In this document: piece by piece, positions 44,582 to 52,633 of the stretch
How the letters are laid out: each line of letters begins with the position of its first letter
Position numbering within the stretch: the first letter of the stretch is position 1
Source of the DNA: Chloroflexi bacterium TSY
GTDB lineage: Bacteria > Chloroflexota > Anaerolineae > Caldilineales > Caldilineaceae
DNA length: 64,000 nt
Assembly: GCA_019217005.1 (NCBI GenBank)
Contig: JAHBNG010000045.1
Coordinates: 1-64,000 of the forward strand
Reading direction: 5' to 3'
The notes under the pieces: generated by a model
Database searches by the model: none
Told to the model about the DNA's origin: nothing
The model's input: only the letters and a program-made list of their open reading frames with translations
Program-made: the position numbers and the translations under genes

Positions 44582-44821
44582 CTACAAATCAGCGTTCAAC
44601 AACTGCTCATAAAGAGCAATCTCATTATATGGGCACAAATGTTGTTGCGTAAATCCGGCGATAGCACAGGCGTGAAAAAGTGTTTCGAAAGTACGCCACT
44701 GGTCAATATCACCAGAGAATGTGGTGGAATATGCTTGATGGCAAATTTTAGCTAATACAGCACATTGTGCAGGAGATAAGCGGATTGTGGCTTCTCCGCT
44801 CTTGATACATAAAGTCTTCAT
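44582..44821 (-). CDS. 79-aa hypothetical protein
   Basis: A small gene with GGAGG 5 bases before its ATG at 44821; the longer frame to 44917 crosses a hairpin and is unlikely. The product (MKTLCIKSGEATIRLSPAQC...) is helical with three Cys and many aromatic residues and has no signal peptide. It is divergent from the small intron-interrupted ORF at 44945. No family recognised. Confidence 0.6.
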   Translation of the reverse strand: MKTLCIKSGEATIRLSPAQCAVLAKICHQAYSTTFSGDIDQWRTFETLFHACAIAGFTQQHLCPYNEIALYEQLLNADL

Positions 44822-44877
44822 TGCGTCCTCCAATACAGATTTAGGTGGATAAAGATACCCGGGAAGGGCAAAAGCAA

Positions 44878-44914
44878 CGACCGCCTCGAACAATAGCAGT
44901 TCACAAGGCGGTCG
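44878..44914. promoter_or_regulatory. Perfect 9-bp hairpin in the divergent intergenic region
   Basis: CGACCGCCT (44878-44886) and AGGCGGTCG (44906-44914). On the minus strand it is followed by TTGCTTTTGCCC, so it may be a leader attenuator of the 79-aa gene. On the + strand it is followed by CATTTT. Confidence 0.4.
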
Positions 44915-44944
44915 CATTTTGAATCCACCACAAAGGAGAATACA

Positions 44945-45036
44945 ATGTCGAAAGCCTCCGGACTGGCACGATCAGTGCGGCGGGTGAGCCGCTTCATCGA
45001 TGTCCTACCATCTTTGAGGCGGCGTTACTTTTCTGT
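44945..45036 (+). CDS. Small ORF interrupted by group II intron 1 (5' exon)
   Basis: AAAGGAG lies 5 bases before the ATG. The frame MSKASGLARSVRRVSRF... (basic, about 30 residues) then enters the intron's 5' end (GTGTG/GTGCG at 45035 or 45037). Joined to sequence after 54598 it would continue 12-15 residues to a stop. The exact splice point decides the tail. Whether this is a real gene or a chance frame around the intron is uncertain. Confidence 0.35.
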
Positions 45037-45649
45037 GTGCGACACGGCAAGCCGTGTGAGTAGCTGTTACCCAGTAGGACCAGATGTAACCTGGTGTTCT
45101 GCCACCAGTACCCTACCAGAGCGTGCGTCGCTGGCAACGGCGGGGTGCGAAGCCTCTGGGACAATGTAGCCTCATCCGAAGCGGATGGCAACGAAATCGC
45201 AAGAAGCCGTTGCGACGGCCAGCACCAAGGCGGTCGGGAGCTAGGGTCGAATGGCATGGTCAACAGATGTGAATCGCTGATAAACGTCGTGAGTAGCACA
45301 AGCCAAAGGTGCTGATAGGCTTGAACCAAAAAGGTGTGTGGCCAGGAACAGGGGCTACAGAATCTCCCGTCGCAGATGTTGCGCCACCGGCGAAAAGGCG
45401 AGACCTACCCCATTCATCGGTACTCATTCGGAACGCGGTAAACCCGTCAGCCTCCCACTGGGAAAGCGAGCCGTGAGGCAAGCCGATGGGACGGCGGGTA
45501 AAGGAGGATGGAGAAAGCGAATGCTGGCCTGTAATGGGCCAGATAGAGATTGCGCGACAACAACATTATCTCACACGAAAGTGGGCAGACTTCCATCTGG
45601 TATCTCATCACAAGAGAGTTTGGCAATCCGTCTCCGGAGGGAACGCAGG
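45037..45649 (+). ncRNA. Group II intron 1, domain I-III RNA region
   Basis: This 613-nt gene-free region between the 5' splice site and the RT start is rich in short complementary segments (GACACGG/CCGTGTG at the 5' end, GCAACGG and CCGATGGG further on). CGAAAAG at 45391-45397 could pair with the 5' exon end CTTTTCT as an EBS1-IBS1 contact. Folding was not computed. Confidence 0.5.
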
Positions 45650-46047
45650 ATGACAGCAACAATGAATCGAGCAGTCCCGTTGATAGCTGACGCACCCTCA
45701 CACGAAGCCGTGGCGTGGCACGCCATCAACTGGCGCAAAGCACCACGCAATGTGCGGCGGCTCCAAGCGCGTATTGTGAAAGCGGTGCGGGCAGGCAAAT
45801 GGCATAAAGTGAGAGCCTTACAGCGTTTGCTGACCCGCTCATTTAGCAGCCGAGTGCTGGCTGTTAAACGCGTGACCGAAAACCGGGGCAAGAATACACC
45901 AGGGGTAGACAGCGAAATCTGGAATACCCCGCAACAAAAAGCCAATGGTGTGAAACGCCTCCAGAAACGACAGTTCAAAGCCAAACCCCTCAAGCGCAAA
46001 TACATTCCAAAGCCAGATGGCAAAAAGCGTCGTCCCCTAGGGATACC
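45650..46047 (+). pseudogene. ltrA: Intron 1 reverse transcriptase, segment 1 of 3
   Basis: The start ATG at 45650 follows CCGGAGGGA. The segment carries the RT0 and RT1 regions: HAINWRKAPRNVRRLQARIV, AVKRVTENRGKNTPGVDSE, KRKYIPKPDGKKRRPLGIP. It stops exactly where serine-recombinase element 1 is inserted. Removing that element joins GIP to CMIDRAYQALH in frame, giving the consensus RPLGIPxMxDRAxQAL. Confidence 0.85.
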
Positions 46048-46131
46048 AATGGTGTGTGCATAGTGCACCTCCTACAAATAGAGTTGGGAATAAAGAAAAG
46101 GGCGAGTGTTGAATAGGACTCGCCCATTATA

Positions 46132-48234
46132 CTACGAAGAAGAGGAAGAGTCGAGGGTTTTGCGCCATCGCTGTTGAACGGGTTTGCGTAAGCGGTCAAT
46201 AATCTCGGGAGTGAGTGTAATCCAGCGCGGTCCATGGGAATGCTCCTGGAGATAGTCGAGTTTACCGTCTTTACACCAAGCAGCAATCGTCGAAACATTG
46301 ACATTCAATAGCTCGGCGGCTTTGCGAGCAGAATAGCGACCATCGCCGCGTTGTCCATCTGGGCAAGCGGCGGGACCGACTAGGCAGTGGGAAGAAATGT
46401 GGTACTTATAGCGGAGCCAACTGACCATGCGATGGGTAAAGGGCAGACCGCGACCAGAGAGGCGTCCCTCTTGGTTGAGCTGGTCAGCAATTTGGCGGTC
46501 GGTATGGTCAGCGGCGAGGGTCCGAATGCGGTCGAGGATAGCAGTGGGCGTCTTGATGGCTTCACAAGAGGGAACCGGACGAGCCACGGTCAACTCGGTG
46601 ATAGCCTCGGTCTGCCAGCGGATGCCGATATAGACGGTGGTGTTGCGGCGAGCCAGGGTGACATCCTTGATAAGAAAGCGGAGCAGTTGTTTGCGTGCGG
46701 TCTGCTGCGTTGTGGGCGCACGCCAAATGCGAGGCAGGTCTTGTGCCAGATCGAGGATACGTTGTCGTTGTTCAAGTGTAGTCAATAAGGCAGTTGGCTT
46801 GGGCAGAGATGCGAATTCTCGTTCCAGACGTTGGACAGCGGTGAGTTTTTCGTTCCACTCGCGTTCAAGGGTGCGAGCCACGAGACGATTCTCGGGTTCG
46901 ACAGCCATAAAGCGGCGTCGGGCCAGATCGGCTTCGTATTGTGCACGCTCGATACGCAAGTGCCACTGCTGTTCAAGTTGCTGTTGCCGTGTCTCCATCT
47001 GCTCAATAGTAGCCAGTGAGATCTCTAACTGAGCAGGCTGCATCGCCTCGAGAAAAGTCTGCGCAACTGCCTTGTCAATGGCCGTCCCGCGTAGCGAGAG
47101 ACAGGTCTTGGCCGCATACTGAGCGTGGAGTTGGCTGCAGGTGTAGGTAGGTGTCTGAGCATCGTAGTAACGCACGGACATGCGTCGTCCGCAGCGACCA
47201 CACAAGACAATGCCTTGGAGCAAGGCAGCACCCTCGCGGACCACGCCGCGCTGTGCTTCCGCCCGATAGGTCCGGTTATCATCGAGCGTCTGTTGGTTTT
47301 GCTGGAATTGTGCCCAAGTGATATAGCCAGGATGGGCATCATGAATGAGCACCAACCAGTCATCCCGTTTCCGCTGTGTTGTTCGCCCTTTGATGTACGG
47401 TGTCTCACCAGGCAGCAGTTGGGTGCGGGTTTGAGTCCGACCATAGGTATAGGCGCCGGCATAAGTGGGATTATGCAAAATGGCCAACACACGACCGTGG
47501 TTTAAGGGTCGCCAGTCGAGTTCTCCATCCCGCACACCACCCCAGTGTCGAGTGGGAAAGAGCAAGTCATGGTCAGCGAAATACTGCACAACAGCCAGGG
47601 CAGAACGCAACATCTCAAAGCGGGTGAACAGAAGCCGCACGGCGGATGCGACCTGTTCATCGGCATCGAAGACGATGCGCTGCGCAGAGTCATACATATA
47701 GCCCGTGGGCAAACGGAAGCGCAGTTCGCCCTTTTGGGCTTTGACCAGCTTGCCACCTTGAAGACGATTCCGAATCCAGTGCAATTCTGCTTCGCTCATG
47801 GCCCCTTTGAAGCCGAGGAGAATGCGGTCATTGTAGTCGCTGAGATCATAGATCCCTTCTTCATCAATGACCAGCGTATCGGTCAAGCGGCAGACTTCCA
47901 TGAGACGATGCCAATCGCTTGAAGAGCGAGCCAGCCGCGACACTTCGAGACTGAGTACAGCACCGGCATGACCAAGCCCGACCTCAGCAAAGAGCCCTTG
48001 AAAACCGTCCCGATAGTGAGCCGATGCACCAGATTGTGCTTGGTCCTGGTCGACCATGATGATTTGTTCCTTGGACCAACCTAACGCACAGGCTCGTTGG
48101 ACAAGATCGTACTGGCGCTCAGTACTACCGGTATTGTAACGGACTTGTGAGAGGGTTGACTGGCGTACATAAATGAAGGCCTGACGCTCAAGATGGCCGG
48201 CTTGAATCTTGTTGGGTATTCGTTCGATTGACAT
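46132..48234 (-). CDS. Large serine recombinase (element 1)
   Basis: A 700-residue site-specific recombinase, presumably moving its own element. The resolvase catalytic domain is at about 15-165 with nucleophile Ser in YVRQSTLSQV and the EVSRLARSS motif. The recombinase domain is at about 185-300 (GYMYDSAQ, ILHNPTYAGAYTYGR). A zinc ribbon is at about 340-375 (CGRCGRRMS...C...C) and a coiled coil at about 405-470. There is an additional C-terminal MerR/excisionase-like helix-turn-helix (YSARKAAELLNVNVSTIAAW). It overlaps the small ORF upstream by 47 bp. Intact. Confidence 0.92.
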   Translation of the reverse strand: MSIERIPNKIQAGHLERQAFIYVRQSTLSQVRYNTGSTERQYDLVQRACALGWSKEQIIMVDQDQAQSGASAHYRDGFQGLFAEVGLGHAGAVLSLEVSRLARSSSDWHRLMEVCRLTDTLVIDEEGIYDLSDYNDRILLGFKGAMSEAELHWIRNRLQGGKLVKAQKGELRFRLPTGYMYDSAQRIVFDADEQVASAVRLLFTRFEMLRSALAVVQYFADHDLLFPTRHWGGVRDGELDWRPLNHGRVLAILHNPTYAGAYTYGRTQTRTQLLPGETPYIKGRTTQRKRDDWLVLIHDAHPGYITWAQFQQNQQTLDDNRTYRAEAQRGVVREGAALLQGIVLCGRCGRRMSVRYYDAQTPTYTCSQLHAQYAAKTCLSLRGTAIDKAVAQTFLEAMQPAQLEISLATIEQMETRQQQLEQQWHLRIERAQYEADLARRRFMAVEPENRLVARTLEREWNEKLTAVQRLEREFASLPKPTALLTTLEQRQRILDLAQDLPRIWRAPTTQQTARKQLLRFLIKDVTLARRNTTVYIGIRWQTEAITELTVARPVPSCEAIKTPTAILDRIRTLAADHTDRQIADQLNQEGRLSGRGLPFTHRMVSWLRYKYHISSHCLVGPAACPDGQRGDGRYSARKAAELLNVNVSTIAAWCKDGKLDYLQEHSHGPRWITLTPEIIDRLRKPVQQRWRKTLDSSSSS

Positions 48235-48394
48235 GGGTGACCTCCAGTGTGGATTCAGCGGATTGCATTTTGAGAAGATTGAAGGCTAACTCGGCCATGA
48301 ACTGAATGGCTTTGCGGCGACGTTCTGCGCAAAGACAGGCCCATACCTGCGTGGGCAAGATCGCATCGGGGGGCGGCTTTGATTGATGTGGCAT
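48188..48394 (-). CDS. Small protein upstream of recombinase (element 1)
   Basis: A 68-residue protein beginning MPHQSKPPPDAILPTQVWAC, with AAGGAG 10 bases before the ATG at 48394. It overlaps the recombinase start, suggesting translational coupling. Small helical proteins of this type (ILPxQVW...LAFNLL) are often found before large serine recombinases. Role unknown, possibly a recombination directionality factor or regulator. Confidence 0.65.
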   Translation of the reverse strand: MPHQSKPPPDAILPTQVWACLCAERRRKAIQFMAELAFNLLKMQSAESTLEVTHVNRTNTQQDSSRPS

Positions 48395-48441
48395 CACATG
48401 TGCTCCTTATGGACTCATCGAGGAAGGAAATGTTGATGATA

Positions 48442-48732
48442 TCAATCATAGCCCACCTCCTCCGTCCAGCCGCTTGCCGACTGTTGCCACTCCGCAATGA
48501 ATTGGGCTACTTGGCATAGGCCAGCTATGTCCAGTAGGTGTCTCTGGGGATGGTCTTGCGCTGCGCTTGCCCCTGCATAATCTGTACAGCTCATGGCGAT
48601 GGCCGTGTGGAAGCCGTCTGGGTGACGGATGATGAGGTCCGGATCTTCGCCTCGACGCAGGCGAATCACTTCAACTTGTTGACCACAGAGTGGATGGTGG
48701 GGATGGGTAATTCTGATGTATCCCGAAGACAA
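48442..48732 (-). CDS. DUF5372-like protein (element 1)
   Basis: About 97 residues. The core GYIRITHPHHPLCGQQVEVI, RRGEDPDLIIRHPDGFHTAI, AMSCTDYAG resembles the DUF5372 family that accompanies transposable recombinase genes. No ATG is in the right frame, so a TTG at 48732 is taken as start. It is first in the three-gene minus-strand set and lies wholly within the element. Function unknown. Confidence 0.6.
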   Translation of the reverse strand: MSSGYIRITHPHHPLCGQQVEVIRLRRGEDPDLIIRHPDGFHTAIAMSCTDYAGASAAQDHPQRHLLDIAGLCQVAQFIAEWQQSASGWTEEVGYD

Positions 48733-48766
48733 TTGGCATTGTTGGGTAGTTTGCTCTGAGCATTCC

Positions 48767-49097
48767 CTGCATGATTGACCGGGCGTACCAAGCCTTACAC
48801 CTTCTAGCTTTGGACCCAGTGGCCGAAACGATGGGCGACCCAAACTCCTATGGATTTCGGAAAGGTCGCGCCGCAGCGGACGCCATCGAGCAGCTCTTCT
48901 TGCGGTTGTCGCCCAAGAATGCCGCTCAATGGATACTGGAGGGCGATATCAAGGCGTGTTTCGATGAATTGTCGCATGACTGGTTAGAAGAGCACATTCC
49001 CACGGATAAGCGGAGCCTCCGAGCATGGCTGAAGGCAGGATACATGGAGAAGGATGTCCTCCATCCGACAGAGACAGGCTCGCCCCAAGGCGGGATA
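48767..49097 (+). pseudogene. ltrA: Intron 1 reverse transcriptase, segment 2 of 3
   Basis: It carries RT2-RT4: CMIDRAYQALHLLALDPVAE, DPNSYGFRKGRAAADAIEQL, WILEGDIKACFDELSHDWL and TGSPQGGI. It is cut after QGGI by serine-recombinase element 2. Removing that element gives GSPQGGI-ISPAVANLALDG, the invariant RT4 sequence. Confidence 0.85.
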
Positions 49098-51092
49098 AGA
49101 GCGCCTCCAACAATGTTGCAAACAATGTGATAGACTACTCGATAAGGGTACCGCGCAAGCGGTTGCGCCCGAACTATGGTGATGGATTCCATCCGATGAA
49201 TGCCACGCCATCATCTCCCGAACAAGAAACCAACAGTCAAAAAGGAGAATGCAATCGAGATGAGTCGACCACAACGAGACCCAAGTAAATGGCGGGTAAA
49301 ACGCACCTTCGAACCGAATCGACTGTCATTGAACCATTTGGAAGCAGCCTACGCCCAAATCGTGCCAATCCAGAGTCGCATCCTGCGTTCAAGGACGCCC
49401 CAAGCGAGTTCGAGCAAGCAAGCGGCCAGCGCAGTCCGCCAAACAAGGAGAGCGGGATGAGCGATCTACAAGTTGCCCTATATGCCCGTGTCTCTAGCGA
49501 CCAGCAAGCGGAAGCTGGCACGGTGGCAAGTCAGATCAGTGCCTTGCAGGAGCGAATCGAGCAGGATCGTTTAGTCCTGGCCGCTGAACTGACCTTTATC
49601 GATGACGGCTACAGTGGTGCCACGCTGATTCGTCCCGCACTTGAGCAACTGCGGGATGTCGTTGCGCTACAGGGCATCGACCGAGTGTATGTCCACTCGC
49701 CCGACCGTCTGGCGCGCAAATATGCGTATCAGGTCTTGCTCCTCGATGAATTTCAGCGCGCCGGTGTCGAACTCGTCTTCTTGAATCGAGAGTTAGGCCA
49801 AAGTCCGGAAGATGACTTGCTCCTCCAAGTACAAGGAATGATGGCCGAGTACGAACGAGCGAAAATTCTGGAGCGCCACCGCCGCGGGAAATTGCATGCT
49901 GCACGCACGGGGAACGTGGCGGTCCTCTCCGGTGCGCCCTATGGCTATCTCTATGTGAGCAAGCAGGATGGTGGCGGTCAAGCTCGCTATGAGATCATCC
50001 TCGATGAAGCCCGCGTTGTGCGGCAGGTTTTCCACTGGGTCGGCCACGAGAGAGTCTCCATCGGCGAAGTTGCGCGGCGTTTACAGGCGGCAGGTGAACG
50101 GACGCGCTCGGGCAAAACGACCTGGGACCGGACAACGATTCAAGGCATGCTCAGAAATCCTGCCTATAAGGGACAAGCGGCTTTCGGCAAGACTAAAACC
50201 GAACCCATGCGCCCCAAACTGCGTCCACAACGAGGCGATCCAGCGATTCCCAAACGACCCGTTTCCACGGTTAATGTCCCACAAGAGGAATGGCTTTACA
50301 TCCCGGTGCCACCCCTCGTCAGTGAAGCACTCTTTGATACTGTCCAGGAGCAACTTGAAGAGAACCGGCGCCGTGCCCGTCAGCGCAAACGAGGGGCCAG
50401 TTATTTACTCCAAGGACTCCTCGTCTGTGCAGACTGTGGCTATTCTTTCTATGGCAAGCCGGTTAGCCGCAAATCGGCCAAGGGCAAGACCCGCCGTTAT
50501 GCCTACTATCGATGCATCGGGACCGATGCCTATCGTTTCGGCGGTGAACGCATTTGTCATAATCTTCAGGTACGCACCGATCTGCTTGAAAACATGGTCT
50601 GGGATGAGGTCTGTGCTTTGCTCAATGATACAGCGCGGGTTGAACGAGAATATCAACGGCGCTTGCAAGCACCTGCGAAAGATAATGATGATCTCGACGT
50701 CACCAACCGCCAACTCGCTAAAATCAAGCAGAGTATTGCCCGTCTCATTGACACCTATACCGATGGCTTCATCGACAAGGATGAGTTTGCGCCGCGTATC
50801 AGACGGCTTCGCCAACGTCAGTCCGACTTGGAAGAGAAACTGCAAAAACTCAACCAAGAACTCAGCCAGCAACAACAACTCCGTCTACTCATCACACAAC
50901 TAGAAGACTTTGCTGCCAAAGTCACTGAAGGGCTTGACACCGCCGACTGGCAGACCAAACGCGAGATTATTCGCATGCTTGTTCAGCGCATTGAAATTGC
51001 CCAAGACGATGTCAACGTCGTCTTTCGCATCCCTTCCTCCCCTTTTGAACTCAGCCCCGAAAGGGGCGGTTTGCAACATTGTAGTAATTGTA
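49098..51092 (+). mobile_element. Serine-recombinase element 2 (1995 bp)
   Basis: It lies between TA at 49096-49097 and TA at 51091-51092, and its removal restores the RT frame. Near its ends the 14-bp ACAATGTTGCAAAC (49110-49123) and its exact inverse (51069-51082) mark the likely recombinase-binding arms. It holds two + strand genes. Confidence 0.85.
49260..49460 (+). CDS. Small protein upstream of recombinase (element 2)
   Basis: 66 residues (MSRPQRDPSKWRVKRTFEPN...), basic, with AAGGAG 11 bases before the ATG. Its stop overlaps the recombinase start as ATGA (49457-49460), so the two are translationally coupled. The FEPNRLSxxxLxxAYxQIVPI pattern recurs before many serine recombinases. Role unknown. 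Confidence 0.65.
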   Translation: MSRPQRDPSKWRVKRTFEPNRLSLNHLEAAYAQIVPIQSRILRSRTPQASSSKQAASAVRQTRRAG

Positions 51093-51199
51093 ATCTCCCC
51101 AGCGGTGGCCAATCTGGCTCTCGATGGGTTGGAAACGCTTCTCTATCGAACCTTTTCAAGTCGACGTGGCTTACGGATTCATTTGATAAGGTACGCTGA
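49457..51199 (+). CDS. Large serine recombinase (element 2)
   Basis: A 580-residue recombinase. The catalytic domain is at about 3-150 (YARVSSDQQAEAG with nucleophile Ser, DRLARKY). The recombinase domain is at about 165-290 (GYLYVSKQDGGG, MLRNPAYKGQAAFGK). The zinc ribbon is at about 318-360 (CADCGYSFYG...C...C) and the coiled coil at about 395-480. AAGGAG precedes the ATG at 49457. The element ends at 51092, so the last 35 codons and the stop codon are supplied by the host intron. Relatives normally end soon after the LQHC motif. It is unrelated in detail to the recombinase of element 1. Confidence 0.9.
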   Translation: MSDLQVALYARVSSDQQAEAGTVASQISALQERIEQDRLVLAAELTFIDDGYSGATLIRPALEQLRDVVALQGIDRVYVHSPDRLARKYAYQVLLLDEFQRAGVELVFLNRELGQSPEDDLLLQVQGMMAEYERAKILERHRRGKLHAARTGNVAVLSGAPYGYLYVSKQDGGGQARYEIILDEARVVRQVFHWVGHERVSIGEVARRLQAAGERTRSGKTTWDRTTIQGMLRNPAYKGQAAFGKTKTEPMRPKLRPQRGDPAIPKRPVSTVNVPQEEWLYIPVPPLVSEALFDTVQEQLEENRRRARQRKRGASYLLQGLLVCADCGYSFYGKPVSRKSAKGKTRRYAYYRCIGTDAYRFGGERICHNLQVRTDLLENMVWDEVCALLNDTARVEREYQRRLQAPAKDNDDLDVTNRQLAKIKQSIARLIDTYTDGFIDKDEFAPRIRRLRQRQSDLEEKLQKLNQELSQQQQLRLLITQLEDFAAKVTEGLDTADWQTKREIIRMLVQRIEIAQDDVNVVFRIPSSPFELSPERGGLQHCSNCNLPSGGQSGSRWVGNASLSNLFKSTWLTDSFDKVR

Positions 51200-52082
51200 C
51201 GACTTTGTGATAACAGGAACCACCAAAGCGGTTCTTGAAGAAGAAGTGATGCCACTCGTGCAAGCCTTTCTCCACGAGCGGGGTCTCACACTTTCACCGG
51301 AAAAGACGACCATCTCCCACATCAATGATGGCTTTGACTTTCTCGGCCAGAACGTTCGCAAATACAACGGCAAACTCCTTATCAAACCATCGGCCAAAAG
51401 CCAACGAACACTGCTCGACAAGGTGCGAACCATTCTCAAGACCGAAGGTCGATACCTCTCTGCCTACGGTCTGATCATGAAACTCAATCCGGTTATCCGG
51501 GGATGGGCTAACTACCATCGACACGTCGTCAGTAAACAGGTCTTTGCCGATATCGACCACCACATTCACTGGGCACTCTGGCGATGGGCGAAGCACAAAC
51601 ATCCTCAGAAATCCCCTGGCTGGATTCAACAGAAGTACTTTGACGGTCAAGACGGTCAACGAAATGTCTTCCACACGCACACGGCCGATAAGGACGGCAA
51701 ACGGGTAACCACTCGGCTTTTCCTAGCCGCTAAGTTACCGATTCGTCGCCATATCAAGATTCGCAACACCGCGAATCCCTATGACCCAGCCTGGGAACTC
51801 TATTTCGAAGAACGGCAATACCGCCAAACGCTAACTGATTTCTGGGACCGTTCCTGGTTTAAACATCTCTGGACCAGAGAACGGGGACTCTGTCCGGTTT
51901 GTGGGGAACTCATCACGAGGCAAACTGGCTGGCACAATCATCACATTCATTGGCGGGTCTACGGCGGCAGTGACGACTTGGACAATCGAATATTGCTCCA
52001 TCCCAACTGCCACCGACAGGTTCACAGTCCCGATTACAACGGTCCACCGCTGCGTCCTTCTCTTGGCGTCCGAGATGCTTGA
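51093..52082 (+). pseudogene. ltrA: Intron 1 reverse transcriptase, segment 3 of 3
   Basis: It continues with ISPAVANLALDGLETLL, the RT5 box LIRYADDFVITG, RT6-7 (LTLSPEKTTISHINDGFDFL), the maturase X domain (RGWANYHRHVVSKQVFADID) and an HNH endonuclease (CPVCGELITRQTGWHNHHIH, LLHPNCHRQVH). The stop TGA (52080-52082) overlaps the first bases of domain V. Joined, the three segments give about 572 residues with no other defect. Confidence 0.85.
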
Positions 52083-52100
52083 GCCGTATGCGGGGTAACT

Positions 52101-52633
52101 GTGCGCCGTGGTACGCACTGAGAGAATTGCTACTGGAAGTAGCCGGCGTTCAGGGTAAATGACGCCGAGACGAACAACTAACCTGGACCTGAAAAGGCGA
52201 GGGGACAAGAGCATGTATGTAAAGCGGGGAACGGCAGAAGGCGTGTATGCTAGGCAGCCCCGCAACGTCTGTGTGATAAGGCTAGAGCTATACTGCCCAA
52301 ATCCCAATGTCCAGTGGTGAAACCGTACACTCATCGGTAGCACGCCTGTACACCGATGCCATCCATAGCTGCGAAGCGAGTTTCATTCGTGGTACACCCT
52401 GATGGATGGACGATGCGTAGTGAACGCATTCAAGGGCATGAGTGGGGAGCCTAAGTTGCGCTAGAACGTTCCTCAGTGACGGAACACGGGATCGTCTACG
52501 GGACGCGAGTCCTATGATGACGGAGTTCTGATAGTAGTCGTGCGAGTCACGCCGCACCAGGGAGACGGTAACACCGATTACAGGGCGAAGCAGAACAGAT
52601 GTCCTTGATGTCAAAGACCATGAGGTATGCGAA
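52101..52633 (+). ncRNA. Group II intron 2, domain I-III RNA region
   Basis: A 533-nt gene-free, GC-rich stretch between the 5' splice site and the RT ORF with many short complementary words (GTGCG..CGCAC at the 5' end, CGTTCAGGG, GGAACGGCAG). It fits domain I-III of a group II intron. Folding was not computed. Confidence 0.5.

Larger units (their letters stand above)
46048..48766 (-). mobile_element. Serine-recombinase element 1 (2719 bp)
   Basis: It lies between CC at 46046-46047 and CC at 48765-48766, the likely 2-bp crossover. Deleting it restores the RT frame without gain or loss of a codon. It carries three minus-strand ORFs: a DUF5372-like protein, a small protein and a large serine recombinase at the downstream end. 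Confidence 0.85.

Noticed and set aside
45338..45649. N-terminal extension of the intron 1 RT frame
   Set aside because: The frame is open but lies in structured intron RNA; the RT-family N-terminus and a ribosome-binding site support the ATG at 45650.
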